Shown one piece after another: positions 55,836 to 64,000 of a stretch of 64,000 nucleotides of DNA. How positions within the stretch are numbered: position 1 is the first letter of the stretch; each line of letters begins with the position of its first letter. The notes below the pieces were generated by a model. It ran no database searches and was not told where the DNA came from. It saw only the letters and a program-made list of their open reading frames with translations. A program made the position numbers and the translations under genes. Source of the DNA: Agriotes lineatus (taxonomy: Eukaryota > Arthropoda > Insecta > Coleoptera > Elateridae); contig CALNHX010005835.1 in the NCBI GenBank assembly GCA_940337035.1, positions 36,167-100,166 of the forward strand. The letters run 5' to 3'.

Positions 55836-58800
55836 ATGCAGAAGAGAAGATACGTTTTCACTCCAAGCTTAAAAACCGAATTTCTGTTTTTAAAAGATTC
55901 CTGTGAAATAGGAAAAGTCGAATGCACGGTATATGCAAATCATTGTTTTCCATCGAACATGGAGGGCGTGCAGATATAAGACAACATTTGCAAAAGAAAA
56001 AACATTTATTGGCTGTCGCTAGTGCAACTTGCAGCGAAAAAGTAACATCTTTTTTTGTAAAAAGTACACCAGCTGGTTTAACAGACGAGAGTAAACTCAC
56101 TGTGGCAGAAGAAGGATAGTTTAGCTTTCACACAATTAAGCATGACCATTCACTCAGATCCATAGATTGTACATCGTCTTTAATTAAAAGGCTGCATGAA
56201 AGAACATTCTCCTGCTCGCGTAACAAATGTGAATCAATTGTAGTAAATGTATTGGCCCCCTTTGCATTGAAAGAAGTAATGGAAGAGTTGCAATCGGTGA
56301 GATATATAACACTTATGGTGGATACATCAAACCATAAGAGTATAAAATTAGTGCTTATATTCTGTAAGGACAATTCTTCGAAATTAGTACGTTCCTGTAT
56401 TTCCCGCATAAGTCAAGCCCAAATTCTTAGTGTAGCGGTGAAGACTCAAACCTTTACTCTATTCGATCCTTCTTTCAGACCGTTTCGCATGCTAGCGTTT
56501 CGCAGTATTTAGGTTATCAAGTCAAGCTTATTCAGGCGCGATCTGACTTAGGTTTCGTTCTCGCATGCCGTCAGGGTGACGCCATTCTGCTCTTATGTCG
56601 TGTTTAATGAGTTCCTGGTTCCAGCGAGGCGATTGCATGACTTACCTGTGAATCTCCTTTATAAGCAAAATTATGTTTCGTCATGTTGAAACTTTCCGCG
56701 CGGCTGCTGAGTTGAAAAGAGCAAACACCTAAGTAGCGCGTGCGCCTTGCATTTGGTCTCAGTATCGCAGTCCTGAAAAATTCATTATTGCTCCCGATCT
56801 AAGTTCGAAAACACGTATGTCGATTTTGCGCCCCGGCCAACATTGCTTTGCGCGGCCGGGGTGCCCTTTGAGGAAGCTGAACTCCCGCTTGATGTATTTA
56901 ACTGTGTGCTTTTTGTCGGCTTCGGTGGCTATGAAATTGTTTCGTTGAGTTGTGTGCTGGTTGTCGGCGTTAAAGTGAGGCAATCAAGTTAGTGTGGTCA
57001 AGAGTCATTACCGTGGGGTTGCGAGACCCTTAATTATCGTTACGGTGGATTATTTACCGGACTCTTAAAGGGACCAACTCTATCTTGCCAAGGCGTCCTG
57101 CTGTAGCTTGCAAGTTTCGATATTCCTTACTGGAAGTTTTGTACTACGTTTTTTTACTCGTTGAGGGGATTATCGTCCTGCCAACCCCTGGCTGTGGTAA
57201 ATATCATCGAAACCCTGTTTCTGCATCTCGCAATCACCCTGTGGATTCTTGTGGATTATTTCCGTGTCATTGGCTGAGGTGCGATCCACAGCTGCATTGG
57301 ACACTAGTTTTGAGCATCTGAATTTCTATACCAGGTATCTGTTAGTTGTTAATCGTTGTACCGCCTATACATTTACAGTGAAGTGATTTTTGAAGTGAAT
57401 TTTTAGTCTTACCATCAAGATTTATTGTATATATGTTGTTTTGCATTGTAAGGTCAAGTAAACATTGTCGTTGCGCCACTATTTGAGTAATTGTTGATCA
57501 TTTTGATCATGTAACGTAGTTCCTTTGTGCAAATTTAAAGTCATTACTGTTTTTAATGAAGCCATGTCGTTTGATCGTCATTTTTCTGCTGCCTATATTT
57601 TTAACTGTAACGAGTAAAAATTTTCGTGTTTAGTTTTATTTACTAATTTTACTATTTCAATAGAGTTCATTGTCAGTTGCTTATGTTTTTCATTGGTGTT
57701 TGCATGCATATTTGTGTTTTGTTTCAATGTACAGGAGTTCAGATGATGTAAGTGAATGCAACTAAAGGTAGGTCCAATTAAGCTGTTGTAGTCGCCGCCT
57801 CAAACTATGCCAAGTCAGAAATAGAAAGGTGGAGAACTTACTTTCCCGTTTAAAGTGCGTTCACCTGTGTTGCTGATTTTGTTTTCCCCTATTTAGTTCG
57901 AATGTAGTGGCGCATCAACATTTTAACATTTTCTACCTCGTCTACCGAATTGCCGCCCTAATTTCAAAGATCGTCAAGAACCCGCCGTCGCGACTGAGTT
58001 CAAGCAGCAGCAACCTTTTTGCTACCGTACACCGTAACGGAGTTAGGGACGCGTTTTCTAGTTTCCCGTTTATGTTGTTGAAAGTTTTTCGTGCGGTAAC
58101 AACTGGTTCGATATTTTACTCCAACTACAGGTATACAAATAAAAGTCCTGGAGATTCAAAGTTTAAAGGGAAAAACAGCTGATATATTAACAAATTATAT
58201 AACGAATGTGTTGCAGAAATATAGACTATCAGATAAAGTGATTGCTTTTTGTGGTGATAATTGCAACACTAATTTTGGCGGACCTGCAAGAAAAGGAACC
58301 AACAACGTATATGCCATTCTGAATAGTAACGTAAAAATGAATGTATGTGGAATAGGATGTGCTGCACAAATTTTACACAATTCCGTACAAACAAGTGTTC
58401 AGCTGGATTCAAATAATGCACTGTCCTACTTGGGCTGAAATGAAGAAAACATTAAAATACTTGATACAAACTAACAAATATATTGATTGTTTGGATGAAG
58501 AAAAACTTGTTAATGAATTTAACTGAGTACTAAAAGTTATAAATGCTAGACTTGCTGAATGGAATGAGAATTCTACAACGGTTGAAGAAAAATGGCTAAA
58601 GATATTTACGTTTCTGGACAATGAAAACATTTGTTTTAGAAATATTCTAATGGCTCTTGAATTTGCTCTTGCTATTTCAGGAACAAGTGCAGCGCTAGAA
58701 AGAATATTTTCGATTACAAATGCGCCATGGACAGATGAGAAGAATCGTTTCCTTGTAAAGAATATTGAAGCAATAATAGTTGTAAAACTCATTTTAAAAA

Positions 58801-58921
58801 TTTTTCATGCAGTGAATTCTACAATTTTCTTTTGACGAGACCAAAATTAGAAGGTATTAATGGATCTGAAAAATACAAAACCAAAAAAGCTTCTTCTTCC
58901 ACGTTCACTGATAGTGTGTAG
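55836..58921 (+). pseudogene. hAT transposase, broken and interrupted
   Basis: The frame starts MQKRRYVFTPSLKTEFLFLK. After frameshifts it continues with IEHGGRADIRQHLQKKKHLL, VTSFFVKSTPAGLTDESKL, VVNVLAPFALKEVMEELQSV and RYITLMVDTSNHKSIKL. A ~1.7-kb insertion then splits it. It resumes at about 58105 with LVRYFTPTTGIQIKVLE and GDNCNTNFGG. The C-terminal dimerisation region is MALEFALAISGTSAALERIF, SITNAPWTDEKNR. Stops and shifts throughout make it inactive. Confidence 0.8.
56366..58100 (+). repeat. Long non-coding repeat with GC hairpin, copy 2, inside the hAT gene
   Basis: It interrupts the hAT reading frame between SIKL and LVRYF. Shares ordered blocks with 40557-42236, including GTGGTCAAGAG...GGGTTGCGAGACCCTTAA, AATAGAGTTCATTGTCA and a final GGTAACA. 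The GC inverted repeat is at 56828-56864 (GCCCCGGCC...GGCCGGGG). No protein is encoded. The left boundary is judged from where hAT homology ends. Confidence 0.6.
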
Positions 58922-59422
58922 TGTAGTTTACAGTATTGCTGAAAATATCAACCTATTGCTAAAAATATTATAGTTGCAATGATTAATCAAATAGTAAGAG
59001 TTGAATAAGTTTGTATTATACACCTATACGGTTACCATTATCCGCTGTTGAATAATTAACGTCTCCACTTCGTTTCGATGTTAAAAGATTCACTCGTAGA
59101 TAAAATTCAACTTTATCGTCTTATATAACATATATCTATTATTACCCCGCCCAAACGTCTTCTGTCCAGTTTTTTTATTTTATAAATCTGGTCACTCTAC
59201 TGTAAAAGGAAGTTGTGTGCGTGTATCACACCAGATTTTTTTATTTATGTACGCTGGTAATGTGTATACTAAATTTCAAGTAAGAATGCAGTAGATGGCG
59301 CTTTGAACTCAAATCTAGTAAAGTAACGTTAGTGTATATAAAGCGACTGTAAAATCTAGTTTTACATTAGGAAAATATAAATTTGGTTAACTGCTGGTGG
59401 TTTACAATAATTTTACCCTATA

Positions 59423-61823
59423 CAGGGTGCCCGTTTTTGGAGCTCCACCATGGGGATCTCGGTAACCATAAGAGATACGAGGTCGGTTAAATTGGGGCAA
59501 AGTTGCGCAATTTGGAGCTCAATAATATGCCGGTTTAAAATTTCAAAAATTCCGATTACCTCCGGAGATATCCGAAAAAAACCGGAATTTTGGAAATACG
59601 TTTTTATTTTTTCCTCGGCTTATTTGGTGACCTAATTCAAAATGAGTGACACTTCGTCATTGCAACTTTTCCTCCTCTACAACCTGCCGATGTCATATTT
59701 GAAATCAGACGTTTCGATTTTCGACAATCATCATCAACTTTGGTTTTTCTTATGGGCACTATCTTGGATTTTCACATTTTTGAATTCAGCTTTGTTTTCT
59801 GATTACGGTGATGTATCACATGTTAAGGTTCAGTGTTGCAGTTTGGGTGAAATATCAAAAATTCTGTTTTGCAAAGACTGCCTTGGATATAACATCCATA
59901 CTTTTGTTTAACAAAGGCATTGTTGACAGTTCGATTTAAGTTGGCTTAACGTCACCTACAGTTACAAAATTAGTATAAATTTATTAACAAAATGCTCTTT
60001 TCAACTGAAGAAAAACGAGATATGCTAGAAATTTATTTATTTGACAGTAGGATATAAAAAAGGAGAAAATTATGTTTTAAATTTACAACATAGGATAAAA
60101 CTAAATTTTGAGAAACAAGTAAATAAAGAAAATTATAAGAGGTGCTCGAAGGGTTCACCCTCCACTTCCAAGCACAGCTCTATGCGTCTTCTTAAATTCT
60201 GCATTGATCTTAAAACGTCCCTTCTTCTTATTTTGGTCCTTAAAGTTGTGATGATCTTCCTTCGCAGCTCATTAATATCGGCGGGTACAGATTTATAAAT
60301 GAGATCTTTCATAGTTCCCCATAAATAGTAGTCTAATGGGGAAAGATCTGGTGAACGTGCCGGCCAACGTATGTCTCCACTGTTTGAAATGACTCTACCC
60401 GGAAATATTTCAGACAAATAATCAGCCACTCTCCTAGCATTATGTGGCGGAGCACCATCTTGCTGGAACCAAAGGTTATTCAAGCGGTTGAGGCAAATGT
60501 TGTCATCGATGTAATCCGTAAGGTAGGTCCTTAAAAAGTGCAAATACCCATCTGCGGTCAAATTGTCTTCGTAAATGTATGGGCCAATGATCGTACCGCC
60601 AAATAAACCAACCCATACATTTAGCCCGAAACGTGCTTGTGGTCGACGTCCTTGGTGTTCGTGTGGATTTTCAGTGGACCAGACATGTTCATTGTGACGA
60701 TTGAACATGCCTGAGTTGGTAAATTTGCACTCGTCCGTGAATATCACGTTGGAAAGAAAATGGGGATTTTGTTCCAACCGTGCCATGATATTCCTACAAA
60801 ACGCTGCCCTCCGTTCAGTATCTCCTGGATGCAAGACTTGGGTGATATGAATTTTAAACGGGCGATATTTATGTTTTTTCAAGACTCTCCACACTGCTTG
60901 ATGTGATACGTTAATTTCGTCTGCTATAGCCCTTGTTGAAGTTGAAGGATTATCTTGAATCTAATGAAGAATTCAACTCATTGCCGTTTATTATTTTTGA
61001 GAAAGTTTTAACAATTTACTCACCGCCTGTAAAATTTCCACTTCATTCGCATTTGGTCTATGAACACGTCTTCGAGGCTTAGAAAATGCACCAAACTCGG
61101 CTAAATTTCTATGAAGGAATAACAAATAATTTTGAGCTGGTTGTTGTCTTTCTGGATACCGCTGTAAATATCTTTCCGAAGTAACTTGCGCATTTCGATG
61201 CGAAGCGTAATAAATTTCTAGCATATCTCGTTTTTCTTCATTTGAAAAGGGCATTTTGTTAATAAATTTATACTAATTTTGTAACTGTAGGTGACGTTAA
61301 GCCAACTTAAATCGAACTGTCAACAATGCCTTTGTTAAACAAAAGTATGGATGTTATATCCAAGGCAGTCTTTGCAAAACAGAATTTTTGATATTTCACC
61401 CAAACTGCAACACTGAACCTTAACATGTGATACATCACCGTAATCAGAAAACAAAGCTGAATTCAAAAATGTGAAAATCCAAGATAGTGCCCATAAGAAA
61501 AACCAAAGTTGATGATGATTGTCGAAAATCGAAACGTCTGATTTCAAATATGACATCGGCAGGTTGTAGAGGAGGAAAAGTTGCAACGACGAAGTGTCAC
61601 TCATTTTGAATTAGGTCACCAAATAAGCCGAGGAAAAAATAAAAACGTATTTCCAAAATTCCGGTTTTTTTCGGATATCTCCGGAGGTAATCGGAATTTT
61701 TGAAATTTTAAACCGGCATATTATTGAGCTCCAAATTGCGCAACTTTGCCCCAATTTAACCGACCTCGTATCTCTTATGGTTACCGAGATCCCCATGGTG
61801 GAGCTCCAAAAACGGGCACCCTG
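59423..61823 (-). mobile_element. DD41D mariner-type transposon with 615-bp inverted arms
   Basis: The left arm 59423-60037 and right arm 61209-61823 are exact mirror partners without indels; I found about three mismatches. The ends CAGGGTGCCCG...CGGGCACCCTG are flanked by TATA on each side, consistent with TA target duplication. The arms include the transposase start codon region, so the first ~15 codons occur in both. The element is 2401 bp, and the tiny divergence of its arms points to recent activity or gene conversion. Confidence 0.93.
60133..61254 (-). CDS. DD41D transposase (Tc1/mariner superfamily), two exons
   Basis: The enzyme cuts and pastes the element at TA sites. Exon 1 is 61254-61024 (77 codons: MPFSNEEKRDMLEIY..., an N-terminal helical domain, then SKPRRRVHRPNANEVEIL). 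A 63-bp GT-AG intron (61023-60961, donor GCG|GTGAGT, acceptor TTCATTAG) follows. Exon 2 is 60960-60133, starting IQDNPSTSTRAIADEINVSH (second helix-turn-helix). The spliced protein is about 352 residues. Catalytic residues: D153 (FTDECKF), D245 (WFQQDGAPPHN) and D287 (SPLDYYLW). 41 residues separate the last two, the DD41D spacing rather than DD34D/E. There are no stops or frameshifts; it may be functional. The intron is inferred from splice signals and domain continuity. Confidence 0.88.
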
Positions 61824-63083
61824 TATAGCACCAGTAGTTGACTTGCTAAGAAAAATATTTCACAAAAAATTTCCCTGTAGCTTTAATTACCACCAAATCC
61901 AATAAACTATGTCTTATATTACAGGCAATCTGTTAAGTGGAAGAACAACATTAGTTGAACTTCGGCTTTTTTCTGTATCTGTGAAAATGAAGACATTTAT
62001 TATTATTATTATTATTATTGTATTTAGAAAGGGTTAGATCATCAGAATTTAAAAAATCTATTTAAGAAAAGACCACCTTAGTAGGTACCTATGGAATGTA
62101 TTTGAGTAAAGGCAGCTATAAAATCAATGCTAGAAAATAATTTCTCTCTAATAGAATTGCCAGCACTGGCCTCTGGTCGCAATATGGCAAAGTCGTGCTA
62201 GTGTAAAGATTTCCGCAGGGTATAATATTGACATAATCTCTTGCATTGTAATATTTTGCAAGCATATCATTATTGGCAATAGGGAAATTTTATTTAATTC
62301 AGACTTCTTAAGTTGTACCTGTGCATATATAATATTTGGGGTTTTGAACTTTACCATCTGGTCTCGTCGGTCTCCAAATATCGATATTATATCCAATTAA
62401 AATATCATACGACTGCCAGGTTTCTTTATGGAAGCTGGTTACATTTCACCACCGCTGGTTAATTTCTCTTGCTTCTCCTACCCCAGGTATCTTCTCACCA
62501 CCTAGGCTATCTCTCTCTCTTTCTCTCTGGTCTGGCGACTGGCAGCGACGCCTCTCTCTCTTTCTCTGTGTCTCTCTCTTTCTGTCTCCCTCTCTCAACC
62601 TCCTTTTCCTCCATGGTTTTGAGGGATCGCAATACCGTACCTTTTAAAGTGATTGCATGCTTGTATATCGGACTTATGTTCGCCTTGTTACCGTCTAAAC
62701 TTGTATACTGTTGTAAAATTTATACTTAAATTTAAAATTTAACATTTGATTTTTAAATGAGTTATAGTTGCATTCATAAATTAGGAAGTATTTCATGACC
62801 ATACTAGATGAAAGTAATTTTTGATCATACTATATTTAAGTATTAGTAGCCCATTTAGGAACCTGAATGCTTTATCGGCCGTTGTTTATACATTTAAAGT
62901 AAATCCTTTTTTAGTACGCATGTATTGTAAATGATGATTAAAATACGCTGGAGCGTGCGTAGATCGATAATTATAGAACGGCGTGCTTTTGCTTTATAGG
63001 TTGGTTACTAGGAAACAGTAATATTAATCTGACATTAATAAACTTCACAATTTTATTCAAATTTTGCAACTTTTTGAACAATA
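61824..63083. other. Non-coding DNA with microsatellites
   Basis: An (ATT)n run lies at about 61995-62019 and a CTCT-rich tract at 62506-62600. No gene recognised. Confidence 0.5.
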
Positions 63084-64000
63084 TTAATTATTAAAATGGA
63101 AATGAAAGGTACAATTCGAATTATTGGACACTTTAAATCCATCTGTAGACTTCGTGGAATGACTTGTCGTTGCATGAAAGATTGCTGGAAGGTTCTGAGT
63201 CTCATCCGGCGTAACACTTTCAGCAATACGTTTAGAAACTGCAACTTTATTTACACTGGAGTCTTCAATATACGCTAATGCAACACTGGAAGACTTCCAC
63301 CCAACTTGACGTTTTAATTCGTCAATACTCATGCCACTGTTCGCCATAATCGTGGCCGATGTACGCCTAAATGCGTGGCTGGTATATTTTTAAGGTTCAG
63401 AAAGATTCAAGTAGCGAGCTATACGAGAAGGAATTGCACCAATAGTATTAATGCCAACTACTTGTCTCCAGCACTTGCCATCTGCATACTTTAAAAATAC
63501 TCTATCCGTTGCTACATTTTCAGGACGCAACGACAAATACTTGTTAAAAATTTTTGCATATGGTATTTCAGGACAATCAACAACGGCAAATTTCCTCCCC
63601 TTTTCAGTTTTGGATGGTCGTATATTAATCAAGAAAACGGCACCCTCTTTTTTTATGTCAGTCAAACGCAAATAGCACATTTCACACCTTCTACAGGATC
63701 CAAAAACACCACAAATAGTAATAGCCTGGAAATAAACTTATTACTTACATAAATTTGTCAAATTTGTCAATGTACCTTCACAAACAAAAAAGTATTGTCA
63801 GGGGCCTCTATAAAGAATTTTCGTAGTTCTTCTTCCGTAAATGCGTATGATTTTTTGGCTTCGTAACATTTGTTGGTTGCTTTCATGAAAGCGTGAAGTT
63901 TATGATAACTCGCCAAATCTACACCCTCTTTCAGCCTTAACATTGTCTGAAGTTTTGAGTGAATACACCACAGAGAGGAAGATTTGTATACACTCGACTG
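63084..64000 (-). pseudogene. Tyrosine recombinase gene, partial at window edge, one in-frame stop
   Basis: Exon 1 (64000-63776, continuing off the window) is open throughout: LRLKEGVDLASYHKLHAFMK, YAFTEEELRKFF (core-binding domain end). A 50-bp GT-AG intron (63775-63726) joins in phase to exon 2 (63725-63084). Catalytic positions visible: R in GSCRRCEMCYLRLTDI, K in PSKTEKGRKFA, HAFRR (HxxR), W in QVGWKSS, and Y in ALAYIEDS. A single TAA at 63392-63390, between LNLSEP and KYTSHAFRR, interrupts an otherwise continuous frame. It may be a mutation, sequencing error or evidence of recent death. A mobile element (Crypton/DIRS-like) origin is likely; the lineage is distinct from the 44-47 kb relics. 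Confidence 0.78.

Larger units (their letters stand above)
55364..59199 (+). mobile_element. hAT transposon with 8-bp target duplication
   Basis: The ends TAGGGTGACCA and TGGTCACTCTA form an 11-bp terminal inverted repeat with one mismatch. CTGTAAAA is duplicated exactly on both sides (55356-55363 and 59200-59207), the 8-bp signature of hAT insertion. It is about 3.8 kb including a ~1.7-kb later insertion. Confidence 0.92.
54722..59243 (+). mobile_element. 'X' repeat, copy 2, split by a hAT element
   Basis: The left part 54722-55363 starts TTACTTCCTTTTACGATAAA and includes a GTCTGTCTGTCTGTCT microsatellite at 54843-54895. The right part 59208-59243 ends CACACCAGATTTTTTTA. Removing 55364-59207 gives a ~680-bp unit like 35944-36640. 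Confidence 0.8.

Noticed and set aside
59642..61604. Identical 89-residue and 61-residue open frames in both arms (59450-59911 and 61335-61796)
   Set aside because: They lie in the inverted arms of the DD41D element, so identity follows from the repeat; no protein family resemblance and no sign of codon constraint.

Overview
The window looks like nuclear DNA from an insect, probably a beetle. The evidence is two conserved animal genes with 48-57 bp GT-AG introns, AT-rich intergenic DNA, and a dense mixture of transposons typical of large insect genomes. No bacterial gene, rRNA, convincing tRNA or CRISPR array was seen. The species cannot be named from the sequence.

Host genes occupy only about 5.9-11.7 kb. 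The last four recognisable coding exons of importin-7 (+ strand, 5931-10450) run tail to tail into a complete NEDD8-conjugating enzyme gene, Ube2m/Ubc12 (- strand, 11687-11091). The two stop codons are 640 bp apart and opposing poly(A) signals lie between them. The 3.6-kb importin-7 intron holds a ~305-bp-period AT-rich satellite, itself interrupted by a 307-bp repeat that recurs at 43.9 kb. A possible short secreted-peptide gene at 39.5-40.0 kb is speculative.

Nearly everything else that can be identified is mobile DNA. By region: 1.0-2.9 kb, nested fold-back elements carrying a duplicated Tc1-like start region. 13.7-18.1 kb, a MITE and a young, internally deleted Ty3/gypsy element (LTRs 14464-14980 and 17590-18106, TSD ATAT). 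20.9-25.9 kb, LINE debris, a P-element-like relic, a TTAA-flanked piggyBac-type MITE and several hairpins. 26.0-28.6 kb, an unrecognised lysine-rich coding relic surrounded by eight copies of a 13-bp motif. 29.16-31.62 kb, a 5'-truncated RTE-like LINE with a 14-bp TSD. 31.70-37.42 kb, a second Ty3/gypsy element with gag and pol, TSD TGTA and a tRNA-Pro-like primer site. 40.5-42.2 kb, a long non-coding repeat. 43.4-50.4 kb, tyrosine-recombinase (Crypton-type) relics among repeated cassettes and fold-backs. 50.7-54.6 kb, inverted repeats enclosing a LINE 3' end. 54.7-59.2 kb, a three-level nest (a repeat interrupted by a hAT element, itself interrupted by a diverged copy of the 40.5-kb repeat). 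59.42-61.82 kb, a complete DD41D mariner-type transposon with 615-bp inverted arms. 63.1-64.0 kb, a spliced tyrosine-recombinase gene with one in-frame stop, running off the right edge.

The most unusual themes are: (i) a dozen or more short fold-back elements with unrelated arms but a similar GC-rich apex; (ii) two distinct tyrosine-recombinase lineages in one window; (iii) the DD41D element with very long, nearly identical arms; and (iv) the lysine-rich relic with its iterated 13-bp motif.
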